A DNA stretch of 5,604 nucleotides, taken from contig JACMJT010000621.1 of assembly GCA_014380505.1 (NCBI GenBank), positions 1 through 5,604 of the forward strand. Direction: 5' to 3'. A program made the position numbers and the translations under genes. Below the pieces are notes generated by a model, which worked only from the letters and a program-made list of their open reading frames with translations, had not been told where the DNA came from and did no database searches. This document shows, one piece after another, positions 1 to 5,591 of the stretch. Positions within the stretch are counted from its first letter, which is position 1. Every line of letters begins with the position of its first letter. Source of the DNA: Hyphomicrobiales bacterium (lineage in GTDB: Bacteria; Pseudomonadota; Alphaproteobacteria; Rhizobiales; Aestuariivirgaceae).

Positions 1-222
1 CCGCAGCTCAAAGGGCCGTGGCGGGCGAAGGTCGAAATCGCGGCGGTAGGCGGCATGGAAGACGCGAATTTGTTTGGCGCGCGCCGCGGCGAGCAGCTTT
101 CCGGCGTTCGCCATGACTGTCGCAAAGCCGGCGACCACGGTACTGGGTTCCCGTTGCTCTTCCTGAAAATCAACCAGTAGCAGCGCTGTGCGCCGCGGAT
201 CAAGCGTCAAGGATTTTTTCAT
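1..222 (-). CDS. Isochorismatase-like cysteine hydrolase, N-terminal 74 codons (partial, runs off left edge)
   Basis: The reading frame opens at an ATG at 222 and stays open to base 1, so only the amino end is seen. Residues 12-20 read TALLLVDFQ, the first beta strand and catalytic aspartate (D18) typical of the isochorismatase/nicotinamidase family. A helix (about 34-50) and a second strand, IRVFHAAYR (52-60), follow as expected for the Rossmann-like core. The family's catalytic Lys and Cys would lie beyond the window. Members hydrolyse C-N or vinyl-ether bonds in substrates such as nicotinamide, carbamoyl compounds, ureidoacrylate or isochorismate; the substrate here cannot be told. The gene lies 96 bases downstream of the ABC ATPase on the same strand, so co-transcription is likely. 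The Shine-Dalgarno sequence is poor (only GAG about 10 bases upstream). The start is supported because the family motif begins at the usual distance from it. Confidence 0.8.
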   Translation of the reverse strand, partial: MKKSLTLDPRRTALLLVDFQEEQREPSTVVAGFATVMANAGKLLAAARAKQIRVFHAAYRRDFDLRPPRPFELR

Positions 223-318
223 CTAAAATTCGCTCATTTTTTCAATTGATATCAGTCTCGTGCACCGAAGTTCTAAGTTATTGGTGCAATTCGGCGACGC
301 CACCCGCATTCGGAAAGA
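223..318. other. Intergenic gap between ABC ATPase and isochorismatase-like gene
   Basis: This is a 96-base AT-richer spacer. It contains the 8-base palindrome TGATATCA (247-254), an interrupted inverted repeat ATTG-GTG-CAAT (280-290), and a direct repeat AAGTT-CT-AAGTT (268-279). GGTGCAA occurs at 283-289 and again at 324-330, just inside the ATPase gene. No strong terminator hairpin with a T-run was found on the minus strand, which agrees with read-through between the two genes. The small palindromes could be an operator but are short enough to be chance. Confidence 0.3.
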
Positions 319-1437
319 CTAGTGGTGCAACTCGATATAGTCGAGAGCGCGGCAATCCTTGACCGACCAGCCGACAGTCACTGTTTTGCCCTGGGCAATC
401 GCCTCGTTCCTGGATTTATTTGGCACCTTCACGATGAAATTGGCATGGCCCGCCACTTCCAATCTCGCACGGATGTGATCGCCGAGATAGATCAGTTCCA
501 CGATCTTTCCTTTCAGGAGAACTTCGGCGTTGTTTCCCGCCGGGTTGATTTCCACACGTTCCGGCCGGATGGACAGCAGCGTGCGATCGCCTGCGGCTCC
601 GACGTTTACCGCGAGCGCTTTCACCACATCGTTGGACTCCAGCTTCACGGTAACGACATTGTCTTGGCCCACGCCGTTAACGACGCCTCTCAACCTGTTA
701 TTTTCCCCGATGAACTGCGCCACGAAGGAATTTTCCGGGCGTTCGTAGAGCTCGGCCGGCGAGGAAAGCTGTTGCACGGCGCCATCGTTGAACACGGCAA
801 TACGATTGGACATGGTCAGCGCTTCCGCCTGATCGTGGGTCACATAAACAATGGTGACGCCAAGGCGCTCATGAATATGCTTGATTTCGTATTGCATCTG
901 TTCGCGCAGCTGCTTGTCAAGGGCGCCCAGGGGTTCATCCATCAGAACCAGGTCCGGTTCAAAAACAAGTGCGCGCGCAACGGCGATGCGCTGTTGCTGG
1001 CCGCCGGAAAGTTGACTGGGCCTGCGGCTTGCCATATCGGGAAGTTCGACCAGTTTGAGAATTTTCCTGACGCGCTCTTCAATTTGGGCCCGCCCCAGAC
1101 CGCGCACCTGCAAGGGAAACGCCAGATTTTCAGCCACTGTCATGTGGGGAAAAAGCGCGTAATTCTGAAACACCATGCCAATGCCGCGCTTGTGCGGCGG
1201 CGTATTGTTGATGGGCTGGCCTTTCACATAAATTTCGCCCCGCGTTGCGGGTTCAAAGCCCGCCAGCATCATCAATGTTGTGGTCTTGCCGGAACCAGAC
1301 GGCCCCAGCATGGTGAGGAACTCACCCTTGGCAATGCTGAGGTTGAGGTCTTTTACAACCAGCGTCTCGCCATCGTAGCTCTTCTGAACCCCGACAAAAC
1401 TCACCATTGTTTCGGCGGTCGAAATACCAGCCGTCAT
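319..1437 (-). CDS. ABC transporter ATP-binding protein, PotA-like (spermidine/putrescine or Fe3+ type)
   Basis: This is a 372-residue ATPase subunit of an importer, hydrolysing ATP on the cytoplasmic face of a membrane permease pair. Seen in order: Walker A GPSGSGKT (45-52), Q-loop Q91, signature LSGGQQQR (143-150), Walker B LVLMDEP (163-169, catalytic E168), D-loop ALD (172-174) and switch His201. A C-terminal TOBE-type domain follows (about 245-368), including FIGENNRL and the LLSIRPERV strand (287-295). Length and layout match the PotA/PotG/FbpC/UgpC group. Within that group the FIGENNRL element favours polyamine- or opine-type systems, though substrate cannot be assigned. An in-frame ATG at 1536 would overlap the dehydrogenase, but its extra 33 residues are unlike the family. 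The ATG at 1437 has GGAGG ten bases upstream and begins shortly before the first strand. It is second in the minus-strand operon; permease and binding-protein genes are not in the window. Confidence 0.93.
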   Translation of the reverse strand: MTAGISTAETMVSFVGVQKSYDGETLVVKDLNLSIAKGEFLTMLGPSGSGKTTTLMMLAGFEPATRGEIYVKGQPINNTPPHKRGIGMVFQNYALFPHMTVAENLAFPLQVRGLGRAQIEERVRKILKLVELPDMASRRPSQLSGGQQQRIAVARALVFEPDLVLMDEPLGALDKQLREQMQYEIKHIHERLGVTIVYVTHDQAEALTMSNRIAVFNDGAVQQLSSPAELYERPENSFVAQFIGENNRLRGVVNGVGQDNVVTVKLESNDVVKALAVNVGAAGDRTLLSIRPERVEINPAGNNAEVLLKGKIVELIYLGDHIRARLEVAGHANFIVKVPNKSRNEAIAQGKTVTVGWSVKDCRALDYIELHH

Positions 1438-1528
1438 CTCCCCCGCCCCTCCCACTTTCGAGCCATCATATGCGGTTGGGGCGAAAAGAAAAGCGATCCC
1501 GGGAAGGCAAGTCGGGCCTGCCCGCCCG

Positions 1529-2545
1529 TCATCCAAACTGCTCGCCGACGGCCTCGCCCGCTTGCTTCAAACCCCTCATAATTCCCTCGTTGATGGAGAG
1601 TCGGCCTTTTCTCAGCGCCTCCTCGAATAAGCCATGCTCCAGATCGCCCGGCATCATCACTTTGTCAAAACCATGAGCCGCCTTGGTTCCGCGAACTTGT
1701 TTGGCAAAGTCCGAGGCCGACGCCGCATAATTGTCCATCGGCTGGAATGCGTCGGCCCTGATGCAAATCATCAGCCAGTTGAATTCAAGCGCCGATCCCA
1801 GCATCGCGTCTCCCACAAGTTCCGCGATAATTCCAAGGCCGCTGCCTTTGGGCCCAGCGGCGGGCAAGAGGGATCCGCCGTTTTGAAATGCCTTGGGATC
1901 GCGGGTCGGATTGCCGTGAGCATCGATGAGCGCACCTTCCGGCAACAACTGACCGTTCGCCAGCGCCACCGCCACCTTGCCCGCGGCGATTGACGAGATT
2001 GCAAAGTCGCAGACGAAAGGCGCTCCTTCGCCATTGGGCAAGGCAAGCGTGTATGGGTTCGTGCTCATGACAGGCTCCGTTCCACCAAAGGGAACGACAC
2101 TTGCCCATTTTTTCCTCCCCCCGCCGCCACAGCATATCGCGAAGCACCCGGCACGCGCCGCCTTTTCCGCGTAGGCACCCATGCGGCCCGTATGGCCGCA
2201 GTTCGTGATGCCGGCCATCGCGATTGGGGTGCGCGAAACAACCTCGATCAGCCGTGTGACCGCAGCATCCATCGCCACGATTCCGATCCCTCCATTTCCA
2301 TTGACCGATACCGAATTATCCGAGGTCTGCTGGACCAGAGGCAGAGCCGCGGGGTCGATCTCCTTGGCCTTCACGAGGTCCAGATACCAGCCGAGACGGT
2401 TGATCCCGTGAGATGAGATGCCCCGCATCTCCGTATCGACAAGATGATCGGTCACGATTTTGGCGTTGGAGCTGGAAAATCCTCCCGCCACAAAACAGCG
2501 GGTCAGAAAGTCCGCAATCTTGGCCAGCTCAACCTCGGTCTTCAT
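1529..2545 (-). CDS. Malate/lactate/ureidoglycolate dehydrogenase family (LDH2) oxidoreductase
   Basis: This is a 338-residue NAD(P)-dependent 2-hydroxyacid or imino-acid oxidoreductase of the LDH2/MDH2 family, which is unrelated to classical lactate dehydrogenases. Seen motifs: RGISSHGINRL (41-51) with the conserved SHG histidine H46; GHTGRMGAYAEKAA (117-130); PFGGTEPVMSTNPYTLALP (152-170), the nucleotide-site strand; D180 and S184 ahead of AAGK (187-190); and the glycine-rich PKGSGLGIIAELVGDAMLG (232-250). The length is normal for the family. A GGAAGGA Shine-Dalgarno lies nine bases before the ATG. Relatives act on malate, lactate, ureidoglycolate, sulfolactate, 2,3-diketogulonate or cyclic imino acids, so the substrate is unassigned. 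It is the first gene of the minus-strand unit, 91 bases ahead of the ABC ATPase start, and divergent from the SGNH/peptidase cassette. The shared unit suggests catabolism of the imported compound; this is inference. Confidence 0.93.
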   Translation of the reverse strand: MKTEVELAKIADFLTRCFVAGGFSSSNAKIVTDHLVDTEMRGISSHGINRLGWYLDLVKAKEIDPAALPLVQQTSDNSVSVNGNGGIGIVAMDAAVTRLIEVVSRTPIAMAGITNCGHTGRMGAYAEKAARAGCFAICCGGGGRKKWASVVPFGGTEPVMSTNPYTLALPNGEGAPFVCDFAISSIAAGKVAVALANGQLLPEGALIDAHGNPTRDPKAFQNGGSLLPAAGPKGSGLGIIAELVGDAMLGSALEFNWLMICIRADAFQPMDNYAASASDFAKQVRGTKAAHGFDKVMMPGDLEHGLFEEALRKGRLSINEGIMRGLKQAGEAVGEQFG

Positions 2546-2691
2546 TCTCTTAAGTCCTTCCTTCGAATACCCAAGCGAGAGAAGACCCGTGTGAGCGTGC
2601 TTTCCGAAGCGCCTATTGCCAGTCCAGTGCGGAAGCTATTCAATAGACAAGGTGGGCGGGGCATCCAAGCAAATATCAGGGGAGGACGTTC
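2546..2691. promoter_or_regulatory. Divergent intergenic region expected to hold both promoters
   Basis: These 146 bases separate two divergent genes, so promoters for both directions should lie here. No convincing -35/-10 pair stands out. The best plus-strand candidate is TTGCCA (2616-2621) with TATTCA (2637-2642), at a short 15-base spacing. Small dyads are present: GCTTTCCGAAGC (2599-2610) and CTATTG (2613-2618) with CAATAG (2641-2646). Clear ribosome sites flank the region: GGGGAGG at 2679-2685 for the plus gene, and GGAAGGA for the minus gene. The copy of GGTGGGCGG at 2651-2659 repeats part of the tRNA-Val 3' end. Confidence 0.35.
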
Positions 2692-3615
2692 ATGGCCAAG
2701 AAACCCGGTTTCTCGAAAGCGATCGCCATTGGAAAGGCACTCGCTGCCCAGACGCTGAAGCGCCGGTCGCAAGCGATAAAAAAGCGCGAACAGGTGCTGA
2801 CGAAGGCAAAGATTAAGGTAGTCCCTGCCAAGAAGGGCGTGCTCGCCAAGGCCCCCGTGACACATGCAAGTACCGGTGTGGTGATCGCCGAGGGCGACTC
2901 CTGGTTCGACTATCCGTTTCAAGACGTCCTGAGCGATCTCGAGGATAATCACGGTTTTGATGTGGAATCGGTCGCGCATCGGGGCGATACGATCGAAGAT
3001 ATGGCCTATTCAGGCGGACAGCTCGACGATTTCTCGCGTCTGGTGGAGAAAATTCTGCGCACCGGCGTCCGGCCGCGCGCGATCCTGCTTTCGGGCGGCG
3101 GCAATGATGTGGCCGGAGACGAGTTCGTAATACTGCTCAACCATGCGACATCGAGCATCGCCGGCCTCAACGATTCAGTCGTCACCGGCGTTGTCGATCA
3201 GCGTGCGCGCGATGCCTATGTCACCATCCTGAGCGCCATCACCGAAATCTGCAAAGCCCATCTGGGTCAACCCGTTCCCATCGTGATGCACGGCTATGAC
3301 TATCCCGTGCCCGACGGCCGCGGCTTCTGGGGTGGCGGGGGGCCGCTGCCGGGTCCCTGGCTCGAACCGGGCTTTCGCCGCAAGGGCTACGCGCAGATGG
3401 CCGTCCGCAAGCAAATCTGCGTCAAACTCATCGATCGGTTCAACTCAATGCTGGCCGGCCTCGCCGCCAAACCTCCCTTTGGCCATGTCAAATTCCTCGA
3501 TTTGCGCAACACCTTGCCGACAGGGGCAAATTACAAGACATGGTGGGCGAATGAACTGCATCCCACCGCAAAAGGTTATGAGGCTGTCGCAAAGAAATTC
3601 GCCGCAGTCATCTAG
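2692..3615 (+). CDS. SGNH/GDSL-type hydrolase with Lys-rich N-terminal leader
   Basis: This 307-residue protein is a predicted serine esterase, lipase or acyl hydrolase of the SGNH fold. Seen blocks: VVIAEGDSWF (63-72, nucleophile Ser70), a glycine in HRGDT (96-100), LLSGGGNDV (132-140, oxyanion Asn138) and NELHPTAKGYEAVA (287-300, catalytic His290). The usual DxxH motif reads NxxH here, because Asn287 stands where the triad aspartate is expected. Residues 1-53 form a basic leader with 13 Lys, 3 Arg and one acidic residue. It has no hydrophobic core, so it is not a standard signal peptide, and cytoplasmic location is the default inference. A GWG-rich loop (211-222) lies between blocks III and V. 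GGGGAGG sits six bases before the ATG. It is the first gene of the plus-strand cassette and ends 20 bases before the peptidase. The substrate is unknown. Confidence 0.85.
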   Translation: MAKKPGFSKAIAIGKALAAQTLKRRSQAIKKREQVLTKAKIKVVPAKKGVLAKAPVTHASTGVVIAEGDSWFDYPFQDVLSDLEDNHGFDVESVAHRGDTIEDMAYSGGQLDDFSRLVEKILRTGVRPRAILLSGGGNDVAGDEFVILLNHATSSIAGLNDSVVTGVVDQRARDAYVTILSAITEICKAHLGQPVPIVMHGYDYPVPDGRGFWGGGGPLPGPWLEPGFRRKGYAQMAVRKQICVKLIDRFNSMLAGLAAKPPFGHVKFLDLRNTLPTGANYKTWWANELHPTAKGYEAVAKKFAAVI

Positions 3616-3621
3616 ATTTTC

Positions 3622-3629
3622 AGGGGGGA
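3622..3629 (+). promoter_or_regulatory. Shine-Dalgarno sequence of the peptidase gene
   Basis: AGGGGGGA lies six bases before the ATG at 3636. The 20 bases ending at this start (TCAGG...CATGG) match 15 of 20 with the corresponding leader of the SGNH gene at 2677-2696, so the two genes have near-matched initiation regions. This fixes the start at 3636. Confidence 0.75.
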
Positions 3630-3635
3630 ATCGTC

Positions 3636-4976
3636 ATGGAAGATAAGATCATCGTCACTCACCGTGCTGCACTGACCGCGAAATACAAACCGGACGGCAT
3701 CAAGAAAATCCATGCCGCGCTGGCGGAGCTTGTCGCCGCGGACAAGAAACGCGGCCTTGAAGCCCGCATCGTCTATCTAGACGATGGGGCTGCAATGAAA
3801 AAACTTGGCGTGGCAGCGCTCGCCAGCAACAAGGATATTCGCGGCGCAAAGCAAGCCATTGACGGCGTCTACAAGGCGCTGAAGCCCGACTATCTCATGA
3901 TCGTCGGAGCATCGGATGTTATTCCCCATCAGAATCTGAGAAATCCGGCCCGTGAAGCAGGCGACGATGACGACTTTGCCTTCGGCGACCTTCCCTATGC
4001 CTGCGACGAGCCCTATGGGCGCGATCCGGCCAAATTTGTCGGTCCAACCCGCGTGGTGACAAGGCTGCCGGATATCACGGGCGCGAAAGAACCCTCCCAC
4101 CTGCTCGCTTTGCTCAAGACAGCCACCCAATGGAAGGGGCGAAAGCTCAGCAGCTATTCGGACTATTTCGGGCTCTCCGCCGCAGTGTGGCGGCTATCGA
4201 CCGAGCTCAGTCTCGATAATATTTTCGGCCAAGGTAAGGCTCCGATGCTTGCTCCTCCCAAGGGGCCGAGCTTCCCGGCGGGCGCCTTGGGTTCGCTCAC
4301 GCACTTCATCAATTGTCATGGGGCCACTGGCAAGCCGGAATTCTACGGCGAGTTGGGAAATAACCAGCCTGTCTCGCTCACCACAAAATCCCTCAAGGGC
4401 AAGATCAAGAACGGAACAGTGGCGTCGGTGGAATGTTGCTATGGCGCGGAACTCTATAACTCCGAGGTGCTGGGAATCGATATTCCAATCTGTCAGAGCT
4501 ATCTGCGCCAGGGCGCCTATGCCTATTTCGGAAGCACGACGATCTCCTATGGACCCGCGGATACCAACGGAGCCGCCGATCTCATATGCCAGTATTTCCT
4601 TGGTTGTATCCTAGAGGGCTCATCCATTGGACGAGCGGCGCTGATGGCGCGCCAGAAATTTGTTACAATCGTCCAGCAAATGGATCCGATGGATTTGAAG
4701 ACGCTGGCGCAATTCTGCGTCTATGGCGATCCCAGCATTCATCCGGTGTTGAAGCCGCCTGCCAAACCCAAATCAGGTGCCACCGGCCCGGAAGAGGCGG
4801 AACGCTTCCGCCGCGGCGAAAGGCGGGCCAAGGCCAAGCAGACGGGCGATTTCCTGCGGGCCACCAAACCGACTGCCTCGAAACCTGCATCACAGCGGCG
4901 CATCACCGCGAACGAAAAAAGACTCTCGCGAAGATCGCGGCCGAAGGCGGCCTCAGCCCGGGCCAGCCTTTCTTAG
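3636..4976 (+). CDS. Gingipain-like (C25, clan CD) cysteine peptidase; frame closes early at a probable frameshift
   Basis: As read, this is a 446-residue protein. It shows the clan CD His/Cys dyad: HFINCHGA (223-230, His228) after a strand, then TVASVECCYGA (261-271). By comparison with the SVACVNG site of gingipain R, Cys267 is the likely nucleophile. Other C25 marks are PDYLMIVGASDVIPH (84-98), DLPYACD (118-124), RVVTRLPDITG (139-149), YLRQGAYAYFGSTTISYG (289-306) and the late YGDPSIHPV (363-371). Classical gingipains are secreted with propeptides. Here there is no signal peptide or propeptide, so an intracellular processing or effector role is inferred. Residues 372-428 form a Lys/Arg/Pro-rich linker. 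The last 18 residues (RLSRRSRPK...) look like out-of-frame sequence. Real coding seems to continue in the -1 frame to 5170, giving about 511 residues if joined. It is the second gene of the cassette, 20 bases after the SGNH hydrolase. Confidence 0.85.
   Translation: MEDKIIVTHRAALTAKYKPDGIKKIHAALAELVAADKKRGLEARIVYLDDGAAMKKLGVAALASNKDIRGAKQAIDGVYKALKPDYLMIVGASDVIPHQNLRNPAREAGDDDDFAFGDLPYACDEPYGRDPAKFVGPTRVVTRLPDITGAKEPSHLLALLKTATQWKGRKLSSYSDYFGLSAAVWRLSTELSLDNIFGQGKAPMLAPPKGPSFPAGALGSLTHFINCHGATGKPEFYGELGNNQPVSLTTKSLKGKIKNGTVASVECCYGAELYNSEVLGIDIPICQSYLRQGAYAYFGSTTISYGPADTNGAADLICQYFLGCILEGSSIGRAALMARQKFVTIVQQMDPMDLKTLAQFCVYGDPSIHPVLKPPAKPKSGATGPEEAERFRRGERRAKAKQTGDFLRATKPTASKPASQRRITANEKRLSRRSRPKAASARASLS
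4915..4920 (+). other. A6 run: probable frameshift point (-1) in the peptidase gene
   Basis: In the upstream frame the codons are AAC GAA AAA AGA, and the product becomes Arg/Ser-rich before stopping at 4974-4976. Adding one A to the run (or a -1 slip) gives AAC GAA AAA AAG ACT CTC, continuing as NEKKTLAKIAAEGGL with GC-ending codons. The phase does not give the canonical A AAA AAG slippery heptamer, because AAG is not an upstream-frame codon. A homopolymer sequencing error or a recent deletion is therefore at least as likely as programmed recoding. Confidence 0.6.
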
Positions 4977-5170
4977 CCTACAAGGTGAAAGGCGCTCCCC
5001 CGCCGCGAGGCGGCCAAAAGAGCGGCAAGAAAACGGCAACCGCGCCGTCGCGATATTTCCTTGCCGTTGGACAGTCTCACCCCAAGGACAAGGATGGGCT
5101 AAAAACCGCCATTGTCGCCAAGGAGGTTCAAGGGCGGATTGTAGATTATCGCATCTACCAGCAACGCTGA
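4919..5170 (+). CDS. C-terminal extension of the peptidase in the -1 frame (no start of its own)
   Basis: This is 83 codons plus a TGA at 5168-5170, in the frame one base back from the peptidase frame. The peptide reads as real protein: KTLAKIAAEGGLSPGQPFLA, then a Pro/Gly/Lys linker, then RYFLAVGQSHP and GLKTAIVAKEVQGRIVDYRIYQQR, which look like beta strands. The codons end mostly in G or C. The only in-frame ATG is at 4586, and the stretch from there to about 4915 is plainly a shadow of the peptidase domain, so a separate gene is unlikely. No credible internal GTG start with a Shine-Dalgarno was found (a GTG at 4985 lacks one). The TGA lies three bases before the next gene's ATG, as expected for coupled genes. 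Best reading: the true carboxyl domain of the peptidase. I do not recognise the domain. Confidence 0.6.
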   Translation, partial: KTLAKIAAEGGLSPGQPFLAYKVKGAPPPRGGQKSGKKTATAPSRYFLAVGQSHPKDKDGLKTAIVAKEVQGRIVDYRIYQQR

Positions 5171-5173
5171 GAC

Positions 5174-5428
5174 ATGGACCCTTCAGAACCCGTTCCGATA
5201 AGACAACTTCGCGGACATGTGACACGCGGCATCTATGGGAAGAACACCAAAAGTGAGAGGACGGCGGTCTTTGTGGATACCGGCACCAAGCGCTATCTGC
5301 TGCGCCGCAAGACGGGTCCGGCTTACGCGGATAAAGAGCTCGACCAATATGTCGGCCACACCGTCATGTGCGATGGCTTCATTCTCGGCACATCCCTTCT
5401 CGCAGATTCAATCCGCGTGGTAAAATAG
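5174..5428 (+). CDS. Small beta-rich protein of unknown function (84 residues)
   Basis: I do not recognise a named family. The sequence alternates short hydrophobic strands with turns: RGHVTRGIYG (13-22), TAVFVDTG (30-37), KRYLLRRKTG (39-48), then a short helix-like ADKELDQYVG (52-61), HTVMCDGFILG (62-72) and SLLADSIRVV (74-83). The GHTVMCDGFILGTSLLADSI pattern is reminiscent of an OB-like small beta barrel, which is inference only. There is no signal peptide or membrane segment. The start at 5174 lies three bases after the -1-frame stop at 5170 and has no clear Shine-Dalgarno, so translation probably depends on ribosomes ending at that stop. It is the third and last gene of the cassette, and could be a partner, inhibitor or nucleic-acid/ligand-binding accessory of the two enzymes. 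Confidence 0.72.
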   Translation: MDPSEPVPIRQLRGHVTRGIYGKNTKSERTAVFVDTGTKRYLLRRKTGPAYADKELDQYVGHTVMCDGFILGTSLLADSIRVVK

Positions 5429-5443
5429 CCCTGCTTTTGGGGC
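5422..5443 (-). terminator. Possible weak terminator for tRNA-Val
   Basis: On the minus strand, GCCC (5440-5443) pairs with GGGC (5428-5431) across an 8-base loop and is followed by TATTTT (5422-5427). The stem is only four G-C pairs, and it overlaps the end of the small plus-strand gene. It sits 23 bases after the tRNA 3' end. It is plausible but weak. Confidence 0.25.
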
Positions 5444-5466
5444 ATGATAACTGAGATGAAAGAAAC

Positions 5467-5541
<75 letters not shown>

Positions 5542-5563
5542 ACGCTTTTCAAAAGCCGCGCCC

Positions 5564-5591
5564 ATATAACGGCAAGGCGGGCGGCGCGCAA
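5564..5591 (-). promoter_or_regulatory. Likely promoter of tRNA-Val
   Basis: On the minus strand, TTGCGC (5586-5591) is followed after 16 bases by TTATAT (5564-5569), a fair sigma70-type pair. The -10 element lies 22 bases before the tRNA 5' end, leaving a short leader. Shifting the -10 by one base gives TATATG with 17-base spacing. This is the only AT-rich hexamer in the stretch. Confidence 0.5.

Noticed and set aside
223..237. Four-codon mini-frame (ATG AGC GAA TTT TAG) directly before the isochorismatase-like ATG on the minus strand
   Set aside because: It is too short to support as a leader peptide, has no ribosome site, and could easily arise by chance.
1438..1528. GC-rich inverted repeat (CGGG-CAGG-CCCG) after the dehydrogenase stop as a terminator
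   Set aside because: The stem is only 4 bases and no T-run directly follows, so it is not a credible intrinsic terminator.
1438..1536. Upstream in-frame ATG at 1536 for the ABC ATPase, overlapping the dehydrogenase by 8 bases
   Set aside because: The added 33 residues do not resemble the family, and the ATG at 1437 has a better ribosome site and the expected N terminus.
322..1581. Long plus-strand open frame (419 codons) opposite the ABC ATPase
   Set aside because: It is fully antisense to a gene with every ABC motif. Its peptide is rich in His, Gln and Arg with no recognisable domain, as expected from an antisense frame of GC-rich coding DNA.
2542..2979. Minus-strand frame of 145 codons across the divergent promoter region
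   Set aside because: It overlaps the start of the SGNH gene in antisense and ends inside the dehydrogenase start, with no domain. It is a shadow of the SGNH gene.
4586..4915. Treating the -1-frame open stretch from the ATG at 4586 as a separate gene of 194 codons
   Set aside because: Its first part overlaps conserved peptidase sequence (YGDPSIHPV region) in another phase and is clearly non-coding in that frame. Only the part after about 4919 looks real.
4777..5256. Plus-strand frame of 159 codons in the third phase
   Set aside because: It is Pro/Arg-rich and lacks a ribosome site. It overlaps both the -1-frame C-terminal segment and the small gene at 5174, which have better coding character.
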